Source of the DNA: Thermoanaerobaculia bacterium
Lineage (GTDB): Bacteria; Acidobacteriota; Thermoanaerobaculia; Multivoradales; J023
Direction: 5' to 3'
Assembly (NCBI GenBank): GCA_030431255.1
Contig: JAUIJL010000039.1
Coordinates: 1 to 54,390 of the forward strand
Length of the DNA stretch: 54,390 bases
The first letter of the stretch is position 1. The number at the start of each line of letters is the position of its first letter. Made by a program: the position numbers and the translations under genes. Below, piece by piece: positions 33,765 through 43,171 of the stretch. A model generated the notes under the pieces. That model ran no database searches. It was not told the DNA's origin and saw nothing but the letters and a program-made list of their open reading frames with translations.

Positions 33765-36700
33765 ATGGGTCCACTGGGTTGTCGATTCTCGCCTCAGGGT
33801 CTACGCCTGTGGATGGCCTGCGTGGTCATGCTCTCCGGGGCCGAAGCCGGCGCGCTTCGGGCACAGCCGTCTCCTTCAGACCATGTCGACGTCTTGGTGG
33901 AAGGCCATCAACCGCCGGCGGTTGTGGAGTGGCTGCGGGCAGACCCGGATCTCGATCGCCGGCGCGCCGTCGAGAGCTCCCAAGATCAGCTGGCGCGGGT
34001 GACGGAAGAGCAAGAGGCGCTGACGGCTCTGTTGGCGGATCCGAGCTGGCAAGCGCGTCCTCTTTTCGAGGTCCAGCGGTTGTTGAACGGGGTGGCGATT
34101 CGCCTGCCGCGCCATCGCCTATCGGAGCTTCGTCGCTTGCCGGAGGTGCGTCGGGCGCGGGTGCTGTCGCCGAAATCCATGACCAACAGCACCACCGTGC
34201 CGTTCCTCGGGGTGCCGGACGTGTGGCAAAACCTCGGCTGGACCGGCACCGGCATCCGGGTCGGTGTGATCGACACCGGGGTCGACTATTTGCACACGGG
34301 TTTCGGCGGATCCGGGGCCGCCGGAGATTACGCCGCCAACGACACCACCGCCCTCGGCGACGGTTTCTTTCCCTCCGCTAAAGTGGTCGGTGGTTGGGAT
34401 TTCGTCGGCGATGCCTACGATGCGTCGAGTGACGATGCCGCTCAATTCACCCCCATGCCCGATCCGGACCCCATGGATTGCGAAGGCCACGGCAGCCACG
34501 TGGCCGGCACCCTCGCGGCCTTCGGCGTCAACGGCGACGGCACCACCTACGACGGCGGCTATGGGGTGCCGATCGATTTCGACGTCCTGACCGTCGGGCC
34601 GGGGGTAGCGCCCGAAGCGTCGATCTACGCCCTGCGGGTCTTCGGCTGCTCGGGCACCTCGACGGTGATCGAAGCGGCCCTCGAGTGGGCGGTGGATCCC
34701 AATGGAGACGGTGATTTCTCCGACCACCTCGACGTGGTCAATCTATCCCTCGCCTCGCGCTTCGGCGCGGCGGACGACCCCACCGCCGAAGCGGCGGATC
34801 TGGCGGCCCAGGTGGGTGTGGTGGTGGTGGCGTCGGCGGGCAACGACGGCGACGTGGCTTTCATCAACGGCTCGCCCGCCACCGCCGACGGTGCAATTTC
34901 CGTGGCCGCTGTTTGGGACGGCGACGACACTTTTCCCGCCCTCGGTCTGCGGATCGACACGCCTTCCTTGCCCGCCTCCACCCACCAGGTGGGCGGGGCC
35001 AATTTCGGGCCGGCGGTGGGGGATCCGGGCATCCTCGCCGAGGCGGTGGTTGCCGAGCCCATCGAGGCCTGTACGCCGTTGACCAACGGCGCCGCGGTCG
35101 CGGGCAAGATCGCCATGGTGCTACGCAATGACGGCTGCACCTTCGTGACCCAAACCCGCCACGCCCAACAAGCCGGCGCGGTGGCGGCAGTGATCGTCAA
35201 TGATCGCCCAGAGCTCCAAGGCGTGTTCAACGACGGCACTGGTGGTGACATCACCATCCCGCCGGTGTTGGTGCGTCAAGTGGCCGGTCAAGCGGTGCTC
35301 GACGCCCTGATCACAGAATCCGTCGAGCTGGAGATCGTTCGAATTTCCCTGGCGAATATGCAAGCCCTCTTCTCTTCTCGCGGCCCCCGGCGCGGGGACG
35401 GCGCGGTCAAACCGGATCTGGCCGCCCCCGGGGTGGTGGTGACCTCGGTCGGTTTGGGCAACAGCAGCTCCGGCGGCACGGGCTCGTCGCTCAAAAGCGG
35501 CACGTCCATGGCCGCGCCCCACGTGGCAGGGCTGGCGGCGTTGTTGCGCCAAGCCCATCCCCAATGGTTGCCCCGCGAGATCAAAGCGGCGTTGATGAAC
35601 ACGGCGCGGGATGTGTCGTTCGATCCGGAGTCTACGCCCCCTCGGTTGGGCCCGCAGAGAATGGGTGCGGGTCGTGTCCAGGGTGGTCCGGCGCTGGCCA
35701 CGGAGCTCCTGGCCTTCGACCACCACGCCCCGGAGCGGGTCGGTGTGACCTTCGGGCCGGTCGAGGCGGTCGGCACGACGGTCGAGAGCCGGTGGGTGCG
35801 GGTGGTCAACCGCGGCTCGACCCCGGTCACGGTGCAAGCCGCCATGGATCCCGTGGCCGAGGTGCCCGGGGTGCAGATCGAGGTGTCCGATTCGCCGAAT
35901 GTTTCCGTGCCTGCCGGTGGAGAGGCTCTGCTCCGTCTCGGCCTCACCGTGGAGCCGACCGAGCTGCGCCACGTCCGAGATCCGGCCCAGGAGGCCGCGC
36001 TCTTCGGTTTCCAACGGCCCTGGCTGAGCGCCGCAACTGCCTACTTGGTGCTGACCCCCGACGTCGGGCCCGGCTTGCGGGTGCCCGTCCACGCCGCGGT
36101 CCGTCCGGCGTCGAATATGGCGTCCTCGGGGCCCGTGGATGTCGGCCCGGCAAGCCAGGGCGGCGCGTCGTTGCAGCTACAAGGCCTGGACGTGTCCACC
36201 GGTGCGAATCCGCCCGACGACGAGCGATCCCTGGTCACGGTGCTCGAGCTGCAACACATAGCCGCCAACCTGCCGGAGATCCCGGATCGCCTGGAGCCCG
36301 CAATGCTGGGGGTCGGCCCCACCCTGCTCGACGGGGAGCCGGCCATGGTCTTCGGGGTAGCCACCCACGGTTTCGTGTCCACACCGAGTGAGATCGAGGT
36401 GGGCATTTACCTCGATGTAAACGAAGACGGCACGGACGACTTCCTGCTCTACGGCTCCGATCGAGGCACCTTTTCCTTCGGCATCTTCGCCAACGACGCC
36501 TTCGTCAGCGTGTTGAGGAATCTCGACACCGATGAAGAGCTCGCCCAAGCACCCCTCGGCCTGCTGACGCCGAGCGATTGGCATACGGTGCCCTTTCAGT
36601 CGTCGTTTCAAACCTTGGCAGTCAAGCTTTCCGACCTGAGCGGGTTGGCGGGCACCGTCGCATGGCGGGTCGAAATCTCCGACGCTGGAGCCGGAAACTT

Positions 36701-37520
36701 GATCGCGTCCGGGGAGGTGGATCTGCCCGGCTTCCCGGCTCTTCCGGACCTCGACCGGCTCGCGGGTGATCTTCGGGAATCCCTCGTCCGTCGGGGCCCC
36801 GCGCCCGCCCCCAGCCCGACGCTCACCTACGAGCCGGGCCGACCCGGCGTGCAAGCCCAACCGGGATTGAACGGGCTACCCGTGTTCTTCGATCTCAACG
36901 GAGCCTCGATCCACCTGGACTACGACTTGGACGCCTTCGCCGACCATGGCTCCCTCGGGGTTTTGTTGTTGCACCACCACAACACCTCGGGTCCCACCAC
37001 CAATGGTCTAGCGCCCCAAGCCGAGGCGGTGGCTTTGGACGGTCCGTTCGCCAACCTCACCGTCAGCTTGGCGGCGAGCCCGGATCCGGTGGCCTTCGAC
37101 GCCACGGCCATCTACACCGCCACCGTCAGCAATATCGGGTCCCAAACGGCCGGAGACGTGGAGCTGAGAATCCAGGTCGATCCGCGCTTGACCCCGGACC
37201 CGGTGTCTTTCGAGCCGGGCTGTATGCTCAACGTCAACGTGCTCGAATGCTCGGCCCTGGGCGATCTGGCACCGTCGACAAGCCTCACTGTCTCCTTCGC
37301 CGCCCAGGTCGCGGCCCTGCCCGGCGACCTGCTCATGCTCGACGCCGAGGTGGCGATGGGAAACGGGCTGGAAGTGAATCTGCTCGACAACCGAACCGAA
37401 TTCGAGCACCGGGTCTCCATCCGCGCTCCCATCGCCGTGCCGACCCTGGGTGTCGGCACCCTAATCGTGCTGGCCTTGTGTCTGGCTCTTTGCGCCGTCG
37501 GCCGTCTGCGCGGGCACTGA
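33765..37520 (+). CDS. secreted subtilisin-family protease with PA domain, DUF11-like repeat and IPTL-CTERM-like tail
   Basis: 1251 residues. After a signal peptide comes an inhibitor-like propeptide and an S8 peptidase with the full triad: Asp170 in VGVIDTGVDY, His242 in CEGHGSHVAGT, Ser581 in SGTSMAAPHVAG. A PA-like insert (EACTPLTNGAAVAGKIAMVL, then GAVAAVIVND) sits between His and Ser. Downstream are beta-sandwich domains and a DUF11-like repeat (LTVSLAASPDPVAFDATAIY). The end is VPTLGVGTLIVLALCLAL plus RLR, resembling IPTL-CTERM sorting signals. It is probably surface-anchored or processed by an exosortase-like system. GAGGAG before the ATG fixes the start. Confidence 0.92.
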   Translation: MGPLGCRFSPQGLRLWMACVVMLSGAEAGALRAQPSPSDHVDVLVEGHQPPAVVEWLRADPDLDRRRAVESSQDQLARVTEEQEALTALLADPSWQARPLFEVQRLLNGVAIRLPRHRLSELRRLPEVRRARVLSPKSMTNSTTVPFLGVPDVWQNLGWTGTGIRVGVIDTGVDYLHTGFGGSGAAGDYAANDTTALGDGFFPSAKVVGGWDFVGDAYDASSDDAAQFTPMPDPDPMDCEGHGSHVAGTLAAFGVNGDGTTYDGGYGVPIDFDVLTVGPGVAPEASIYALRVFGCSGTSTVIEAALEWAVDPNGDGDFSDHLDVVNLSLASRFGAADDPTAEAADLAAQVGVVVVASAGNDGDVAFINGSPATADGAISVAAVWDGDDTFPALGLRIDTPSLPASTHQVGGANFGPAVGDPGILAEAVVAEPIEACTPLTNGAAVAGKIAMVLRNDGCTFVTQTRHAQQAGAVAAVIVNDRPELQGVFNDGTGGDITIPPVLVRQVAGQAVLDALITESVELEIVRISLANMQALFSSRGPRRGDGAVKPDLAAPGVVVTSVGLGNSSSGGTGSSLKSGTSMAAPHVAGLAALLRQAHPQWLPREIKAALMNTARDVSFDPESTPPRLGPQRMGAGRVQGGPALATELLAFDHHAPERVGVTFGPVEAVGTTVESRWVRVVNRGSTPVTVQAAMDPVAEVPGVQIEVSDSPNVSVPAGGEALLRLGLTVEPTELRHVRDPAQEAALFGFQRPWLSAATAYLVLTPDVGPGLRVPVHAAVRPASNMASSGPVDVGPASQGGASLQLQGLDVSTGANPPDDERSLVTVLELQHIAANLPEIPDRLEPAMLGVGPTLLDGEPAMVFGVATHGFVSTPSEIEVGIYLDVNEDGTDDFLLYGSDRGTFSFGIFANDAFVSVLRNLDTDEELAQAPLGLLTPSDWHTVPFQSSFQTLAVKLSDLSGLAGTVAWRVEISDAGAGNLIASGEVDLPGFPALPDLDRLAGDLRESLVRRGPAPAPSPTLTYEPGRPGVQAQPGLNGLPVFFDLNGASIHLDYDLDAFADHGSLGVLLLHHHNTSGPTTNGLAPQAEAVALDGPFANLTVSLAASPDPVAFDATAIYTATVSNIGSQTAGDVELRIQVDPRLTPDPVSFEPGCMLNVNVLECSALGDLAPSTSLTVSFAAQVAALPGDLLMLDAEVAMGNGLEVNLLDNRTEFEHRVSIRAPIAVPTLGVGTLIVLALCLALCAVGRLRGH

Positions 37521-37550
37521 TCGATTGCGAGCGAGTCTGACGGTTTCAAT

Positions 37551-37580
37551 GCGTAGGGCGAATCTTGTATTCGCCCACTC
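37551..37580. repeat. REP-like palindrome
   Basis: GGGCGAAT (37556-37563), loop CTTGT, ATTCGCCC (37569-37576): a perfect 8-bp inverted repeat without a T-run, preceded by GCGTA. It resembles dispersed extragenic palindromes of other genomes. It sits just after the subtilase stop. Confidence 0.45.
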
Positions 37581-37671
37581 AGAGGGCACGGTCAGGCGCG
37601 GGAGCCGGCTGGAATCCGAAAAAATCTTGAATCTCGCGAAGGATTCTCCTCGCTGCTCGGGTCATATGCTC

Positions 37672-37699
37672 TGAAAGCTACACGGTGAAAGCCACACGG
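37672..37699 (+). repeat. tandem 14-bp direct repeat before the ECF sigma gene
   Basis: TGAAAGCTACACGG (37672-37685) is followed at once by TGAAAGCCACACGG (37686-37699), 13 of 14 identical. GTCATA occurs on both sides (from 37661 and 37702). It lies 32 bases before the sigma-factor ATG, the position expected for a control element. Confidence 0.6.
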
Positions 37700-37730
37700 C
37701 CGTCATAGATCGGTCGCTTTCGAGCCCAAT

Positions 37731-38360
37731 ATGTCGATTCTCTACCTCAAAGACAAACGCCTGGCACGCCGCCTGTTGAAGGGTGACGAGCGCGCGTTCA
37801 ACGAATTCTTCGACCAATATTTCACCGGCCTTTACCGATTCGCCAAAGCACGGCTCGGAGACGACGCCTCCGCCGAGGAGGTGGCCCAGGCCACCCTGTG
37901 CAAGGCGGTGCGCAAGCTGTCGACCTACCGCGGAGAAGCGGCCCTTTTCAGCTGGTTGTGCACCTTCTGCCGGCGGGAGATCAGCGACTTCCTCCGCCTG
38001 CGTCAACGGGCGCCCCGAGCCGTCGGCCTGATCATCGACCGACCGGAAATTTGGTCGACCCTCGAAACCTTGGAATGGGCCGAGCTGGAAGGTCCGGATC
38101 AGGACTTCCGACGCCGTGAGCTGGCTCGCTGGGTGAGGGTGACCCTCGATCACCTGCCCGAGCGCTACGGCCAGGTTTTGGAGTGGAAATACCTAGAAGA
38201 CTTGAGCGTCAAAGACATCGCCGAGCGCCTGGGTGTCGGCGTCAAAGCCGCCGAGTCGGTTTTAACCCGTGCCCGCTCCGCCTTTCGCGAAGCCTTTTCC
38301 GCGCTCCAATCCGCTGCATCGGCGGGTGTGCCCGTTGAAGAACAAGGGGGCCTTTCATGA
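37731..38360 (+). CDS. ECF RNA polymerase sigma factor
   Basis: 209 residues. Region 2 is at about residues 18-90 (DERAFNEFFDQYFTGLYRFA, ASAEEVAQATLCKAVRKL, TYRGEAALFSWLCTFCRREI). Region 4 is at about 140-195 (LPERYGQVLEWKYLEDLSVK, DIAERLGVGVKAAESVLTRA). There is no region 3, as expected for extracytoplasmic-function factors. The stop overlaps the FecR-like gene by ATGA, so the sigma factor and its presumed anti-sigma protein are coupled. No strong ribosome-binding site is visible. A tandem repeat upstream may be the target for autoregulation. Confidence 0.94.
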   Translation: MSILYLKDKRLARRLLKGDERAFNEFFDQYFTGLYRFAKARLGDDASAEEVAQATLCKAVRKLSTYRGEAALFSWLCTFCRREISDFLRLRQRAPRAVGLIIDRPEIWSTLETLEWAELEGPDQDFRRRELARWVRVTLDHLPERYGQVLEWKYLEDLSVKDIAERLGVGVKAAESVLTRARSAFREAFSALQSAASAGVPVEEQGGLS

Positions 38361-39376
38361 GCCCGTCCATGGATAAGAAACCTCAAGAGATGGATCCGGT
38401 GGCGGGTTTGATCCGCCTAGCCGGGCCCGGGGATCCCGTGCCGGAAAACGCCATCCGGCGAGCCCGCCGAGCGGTGCACGGCGCCTGGTCGGAAACGGTT
38501 CAACAACAGCGTCGCAAGACCCGAGCCGTTTGGGCCGTCGCCGCCTCGGTGCTGCTGGTGGTGTCGACGCTCGTCCTGTCGAGACCCGGCTGGGACTGGC
38601 TCTTTGGCCCGAAGCAGACGGTGGCGGTGCTGGAATCCGTCACCGGCACCGGTCTGCGGCCGAGCCGAGGTCCGACCACGTCCTTGGAAACGTCCAAACC
38701 GGCCGTGCTCGGAGAGGAGCTGCGAGCGGGCGACACCGTGGCCACCGCGGACGGCCGTGCCGCTCTGCGTTTATCGGGCGGAGCTTCTCTGCGGCTCGAC
38801 GCCCACACCCGCTTGACCTGGATCGCGGACCAAGAGCTGAGGCTCGAAAGCGGAGCGGTTTATGTGGATTCGGGCCCCCAGGACGCCCAGATCACCATCC
38901 ACACCTCCCTCGGCACCGTGCGCGATATCGGCACTCAATTCGAGGCGCGTCTCGACGGTGCGGACCTGCGGATCCGGGTGCGGGAAGGGGAGGTGGAGGT
39001 CTTGAAGGGACGCCGCCGGTCGGTGGCGAAGCGGGGCACGGAAATGACCGTCGAAGAGGGCGGCGAGGTGCGTCGAGACGCCGTCGAGCTGCACGGTGAG
39101 CCCTGGCTCGGCTACCAATCGGTGGCACCGTCCTTCGAGCTGGAAGGAGCAACGCTGGCGGACTACCTCCGCTGGTTGGCGCGGGAAACCGGCTGGACGT
39201 TGGACTTTTCCGAGCCGGCGTTGGCCGTCGAGGCCAAATCGGTAGTGCTGCACGGCTCAATCCACGGGGTGCCCGTGGAGGAAACACCGCTCGTGGTGCT
39301 GCCCACGTGTCGTTTGGTGGGAGTGCCATCGGACGGCGTCTTTGCAATCCGCCGCATGCATGAGGAGACCTTCTGA
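38357..39376 (+). CDS. FecR-like anti-sigma/signal-transfer protein with C-terminal STN-like domain
   Basis: 339 residues. The N-terminal 55 residues are cytoplasmic and likely hold the sigma factor. One transmembrane helix lies at about 57-75 (VWAVAASVLLVVSTLVL). A periplasmic FecR domain follows (about 115-235: AGDTVATADGRAALRLSGGA, LRLESGAVYVDSG, GTVRDIGTQFEARL). The last 75 residues (LEGATLADYLRWLARETGWT, LDFSEPAL) look like a secretin/TonB short N-terminal (STN) domain. FecR proteins relay signals from outer-membrane receptors to ECF sigma factors. The next gene also has an STN-like domain, so the two could pair through it. Confidence 0.88.
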   Translation: MSPSMDKKPQEMDPVAGLIRLAGPGDPVPENAIRRARRAVHGAWSETVQQQRRKTRAVWAVAASVLLVVSTLVLSRPGWDWLFGPKQTVAVLESVTGTGLRPSRGPTTSLETSKPAVLGEELRAGDTVATADGRAALRLSGGASLRLDAHTRLTWIADQELRLESGAVYVDSGPQDAQITIHTSLGTVRDIGTQFEARLDGADLRIRVREGEVEVLKGRRRSVAKRGTEMTVEEGGEVRRDAVELHGEPWLGYQSVAPSFELEGATLADYLRWLARETGWTLDFSEPALAVEAKSVVLHGSIHGVPVEETPLVVLPTCRLVGVPSDGVFAIRRMHEETF

Positions 39377-42300
39377 TGTCGACCCGAGGAAAACGGAGAG
39401 CTGAAGGTGCGGGAATCGACGGCGCAAGGCTTGCCTGGACCGCAGGCGTGGTCACGATCGCGGCGGTGTGTTTCTTCTTGCTGCCGGCACGAGCGGTCTT
39501 CGCGGCACCCCCGGTGGAATCCGGCGAATCGGCGGTCGAAACCACGGGCGTCCAGGGCAACGCATATCTGTGTTGGGCGCTCCCCGAGGTGCTCGACGAC
39601 CTCCGACAAGAAGCGGGTTTGCCCCTGGTGTGGAGCAGCCATTTAGTCCACGACGACATGCGTGTGACCGCCGCGGAGCCCCGCCGAAACGGCGAGCCCG
39701 TGGAGCAATGGCTTCGCAAGCTATTGGCCCCCTTCGACTTGGGATTGCGCACCACTCGCGACGGCGCCTCTTGGTTGGTGGTTCCCGTGGCCAACACCGC
39801 CGTCAGGCGCCCAGATTCCGAGGAAGGGCAAGAAGACGTCGAGGCGTTGCTGCCCCGTTGGTTGGACCGGTCGAGCTTGCCGGAGGAACGGCCGTTTCCC
39901 GGAGATTGGCAGCCGCTGCCCCGCGGCACGACCCATCTGATTGTGCGGGTGGCTTCCATGGAGCCGGGGACCGATCTTCAGCGGGCGGCTTTCGAGCTCA
40001 AGCAGCGGATCGTCGAGGCCGGCTCCCAGGCCAAGTCGTGGGCGGTCGAGCTGAGGGTGGCGCTGGAAGGAGCCGCCGCCGATCTCGAGGCCTTGGCCGG
40101 CGAGGGCCTGGCCCCGTACGTCCACGGCTACGTCTACCGAGAGCAGGCCTTCATTCCCTCCTCCGACGCCACGGGCCGATCCTGGTTGCGTAGCGATATC
40201 GACGAGCCGTCGAGCATGCTCTCCACCCTGCTGGCGGCCGCGGACCGAGGTGACCAATGGGTGATCTTCGATGCCGTCGCTGCCGACGCGGAGCATCGAT
40301 CCTTTCTCTCCCGATTGATGCTCACCACGGCGGCAAATCTGAGCAGCCAACCGGCACTCCAGGGGATCGATCCCGAGCGCGCCCGATTTTTCATCGATCC
40401 GGAAAGCGGCGACTTCTATCTCGCGGTCTACGCCGAGCCTTCGGGCCATGAGCTCCGCTTCGAGCTGGGCACGGCTGGAGAGGTGGAGCAGATCTTCCCC
40501 CGGGAAGAGCCGCAATCGGTCATACGTTATGGCGACACCTTGAATTTGGTGGTCGACGGTGGCTCGCCCTATCAGCTCTTCTGGCTCAAGGCCTACGGTC
40601 GAACCGCGGACCATCGGGATGTGGACGTCGCCTCCACCCGCTTGGTGGATCCCTATGAGGAAGTGGTCAAGAACCAGGTCTTCCAGCGCAAGCAGCGCAA
40701 GCAATTCGAGTCCTTGGACGTCATGGAATATTTGTCGTCGGTGCCCCAATACGCGGGCGGAGATCGGGTCACGTGGGAGCATCGAATCCTTCAGCGCAAG
40801 GGCAAATACTCCGAATATCACCACCTGGGTTTTCGCATCAACGGCGCCTCTTACCCGCCCCATAAGCTGCTCAAGGGCCGGCTCTTTCGCACCGAGTCGT
40901 TGATTCAATTCCAACCCCTCGAGGTCGAGCTCGACGAAACCTACCGCTATCGCTACCTCGGCGAAGAGGAGGTCCGCGGCCGACCCACCTTCCGCATCGC
41001 TTTCGATCCGCTGCCGGTCCAAGGGGTCAGCCGCAAGCATCGGGTGAGCGGAGAAGTCTGGTTGGACCAAGCGAATCATGCTCACCATCGCCTGCGGACC
41101 TATCAGGAAGGGCTCGACGGCATGATCGTCTTCATGGACCGCACCTACGACTACGAGTGGATCTACGACGACGGCCAGTGCTTCTGGGATTGGCGCCGCC
41201 GTCACGGCTCCTACGTCGGTACCTCCCTGGGTCAGCAATACGCGGTGTCCTCGGAAACGACCCGCGAGGACTTCGACTACAACCGGCCGGATATCGATCA
41301 AGTGGCCCAGGAAGCCTACGAGAGCGATGTCATGATCCATGTGGAAGTGCCGCCGGAGGGGCATCGTTGGTTGGTGAAGGAGCACGGAACCCGCCGATTC
41401 GAACGCAAGCCCAACCGATGGGATCCCTATCCCATGGACGGTCTGGCGACCCCCCGGGTCGAAGAAACTGCCTATGCCGAATCACCGTTGGGCGCCGGTC
41501 CGCCGCCTGCTCGATCGGAAGCAGAGGCGGAGGCGGAGTCGAGCTCACGGGTCTTGGCGGATATCCATTCCTTCGGCATGCGAGCGGGATTCTGGATGGG
41601 GGGTTACGGTTCCGAAACCAGCGATGAGGTGGACTTCTACCCCGGCTTGCTCTTCTCCCACAGCGACCTCTTCCGTCGTGGTTATACGGGATCCCTGGCG
41701 CTTTTCGAGGAATTCGGTCGAGTTTCCTTCGGCAACCCGGCTCTCTTCGGCTCGTCGCTGGCGTTTTCAGTGTCCGCCGAGATCGATTTCGACCGCGCGA
41801 CCTCCAGCGGCGGCTACACCGATGCCACCGGAACCTTTCGCGACATGAGCCTTCAATCGCTGCACCATTCCTTGCGGCTGGCGTTGGCCAAAGCCTTGAG
41901 CCGTCGGTGGTCCGTGAACGTCAGCTATACCCTGCGCGATCTCGACTTCAAGGCCGCCGAAGCAGCCGACCCCGAATTCATCCTGCCCACCAGCACCTCC
42001 GAGCACGTGGCCGAGGTGGAGCTCGTCTATCGTCGCCCTCGGCTGCAGCTGAGCCTGGGCCTAGAAGCCGGCGAGCGGGCCGATTGGCAGCCCTGGGGAT
42101 TGAACGGTCAAGAGCCCCTGCACCCGTCCTACGCGGTGACCCGGATCATGGCGGAGACCTTCCATCCCTTGCCCGAAGATCGCATGCTCGGGCTCGCCGC
42201 GGCCTACATCCGCGGTGAAGACCTGGATCGATTCTCCCGCCGCCCCAGCGGCCGCTCCCGCGCCGGGCTCGTAGGTTTTCCCGACGGCATTTCCTTCGAC

Positions 42301-42561
42301 GAAGGCCTCTTCACCAGCGTCGATCTGGGATTCAGCATCGCCGGAAAATTCCCCGTCGGCTTCAAAGTCGACGCCGCCCAATCGCGTTTCCACGACGACA
42401 ACGATTGGCAAACCCGGGCCGGAGTCAGCTTCCGCTTCCTCGTCCACGGCCCGTTCAAAACCGACCTCTGGCCCTCCATCCGCACCGGCATCCACAGCTC
42501 CGTCTCCGACGACGACGTCGGCAAGCTTTCCTACGGCCTGGTGATCCGCCGGTCGTATTGA
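39376..42561 (+). CDS. large outer-membrane protein with N-terminal STN-like domain and predicted beta-barrel end
   Basis: 1061 residues. The signal peptide is near 20-44 (VVTIAAVCFFLLPARAVFA). An STN-like region follows at about 60-138 (ALPEVLDDLRQEAGLPLVWS, LRKLLAPFDLGLRTTRDG), then a long mixed region. That region has an outer-membrane-lipoprotein-sorting (LolA/LolB)-like stretch around 480-620 (VSGEVWLDQANHAHHRLRTY). The last 330 residues form alternating amphipathic strands ending in a terminal tyrosine (LVIRRSY), as in outer-membrane barrels. No TonB plug or receptor domain is seen. The start overlaps the FecR stop (TGATG). It takes the receptor's place in an ECF-FecR module. I do not recognise the whole-length family. 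Confidence 0.78.
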   Translation: MSTRGKRRAEGAGIDGARLAWTAGVVTIAAVCFFLLPARAVFAAPPVESGESAVETTGVQGNAYLCWALPEVLDDLRQEAGLPLVWSSHLVHDDMRVTAAEPRRNGEPVEQWLRKLLAPFDLGLRTTRDGASWLVVPVANTAVRRPDSEEGQEDVEALLPRWLDRSSLPEERPFPGDWQPLPRGTTHLIVRVASMEPGTDLQRAAFELKQRIVEAGSQAKSWAVELRVALEGAAADLEALAGEGLAPYVHGYVYREQAFIPSSDATGRSWLRSDIDEPSSMLSTLLAAADRGDQWVIFDAVAADAEHRSFLSRLMLTTAANLSSQPALQGIDPERARFFIDPESGDFYLAVYAEPSGHELRFELGTAGEVEQIFPREEPQSVIRYGDTLNLVVDGGSPYQLFWLKAYGRTADHRDVDVASTRLVDPYEEVVKNQVFQRKQRKQFESLDVMEYLSSVPQYAGGDRVTWEHRILQRKGKYSEYHHLGFRINGASYPPHKLLKGRLFRTESLIQFQPLEVELDETYRYRYLGEEEVRGRPTFRIAFDPLPVQGVSRKHRVSGEVWLDQANHAHHRLRTYQEGLDGMIVFMDRTYDYEWIYDDGQCFWDWRRRHGSYVGTSLGQQYAVSSETTREDFDYNRPDIDQVAQEAYESDVMIHVEVPPEGHRWLVKEHGTRRFERKPNRWDPYPMDGLATPRVEETAYAESPLGAGPPPARSEAEAEAESSSRVLADIHSFGMRAGFWMGGYGSETSDEVDFYPGLLFSHSDLFRRGYTGSLALFEEFGRVSFGNPALFGSSLAFSVSAEIDFDRATSSGGYTDATGTFRDMSLQSLHHSLRLALAKALSRRWSVNVSYTLRDLDFKAAEAADPEFILPTSTSEHVAEVELVYRRPRLQLSLGLEAGERADWQPWGLNGQEPLHPSYAVTRIMAETFHPLPEDRMLGLAAAYIRGEDLDRFSRRPSGRSRAGLVGFPDGISFDEGLFTSVDLGFSIAGKFPVGFKVDAAQSRFHDDNDWQTRAGVSFRFLVHGPFKTDLWPSIRTGIHSSVSDDDVGKLSYGLVIRRSY

Positions 42562-42715
42562 GCTGATCGAGACGATGAGCCTCGCTCCATGCCTAGCCCT
42601 CTGAGCCGATCGCGGGAAGCGCCTTGTACGAGCCGTGGAAGGCTTATTTGGCGCGTTTCTTCCATAGGATAAATAGGGAGAACGGTTAGAAGATAAGAAA
42701 TCCTGGAGCGGGCTC

Positions 42716-43171
42716 ATGGCCAAGGAACCTTTTAGAGATCGATTCACCCTGCTTGGAGCAGGCTCGATTTTTCTCCGGGTCGTGGGGCCGTTTCTTTGCT
42801 CGGGTGGATTTCTTTTGATCGCCGGCAGCACCAGCTTCCGACCCAAGGACATGGCGGGCTCCTTCCCGCGAATTCGTCCTCTACCTTTATCCATTCCGTC
42901 TGATCCAGTGGTAACCGCTCTACGAGTTTGCCGAGGCGATGTCTTGGAGCTCCGGCAAGCAAGACCGTTGTCGAGCCGGGACAAAACAGAGCTGCCCGAG
43001 ACCTCAGGGGACGCGGCGCCGGAGATCCCCCACGACACGATCTCGGCGAATGGCCGAATTCAGAGCCGTGGCCGGTTGGAAACAGGGGGTCTTTGGCCGG
43101 ATTTGAGGCCGGAGCGTCGAGGCGAAAAGAAAAAACCTCTTCGTTCTTACACGTCTTGGGTATGGCCTTAG
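42716..43171 (+). CDS. hypothetical protein, doubtful
   Basis: 151 residues. One hydrophobic segment sits near the start (IFLRVVGPFLCSGGFLLIAG), followed by a polar, basic remainder. GGAG lies seven bases before the ATG. The codon usage and the arginine/proline-rich C-terminal part are not convincing. It may be a short gene, the remnant of a frameshifted one, or spurious. It occupies a region where no other gene is obvious. Confidence 0.35.
   Translation: MAKEPFRDRFTLLGAGSIFLRVVGPFLCSGGFLLIAGSTSFRPKDMAGSFPRIRPLPLSIPSDPVVTALRVCRGDVLELRQARPLSSRDKTELPETSGDAAPEIPHDTISANGRIQSRGRLETGGLWPDLRPERRGEKKKPLRSYTSWVWP

Noticed and set aside
39721-41385. A 554-residue open frame on the minus strand inside the STN/barrel gene
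   Set aside because: It is antisense to a well-supported gene with overlapping operon ends. It has no ribosome-binding site or family motif and is explained by GC-rich codon usage.
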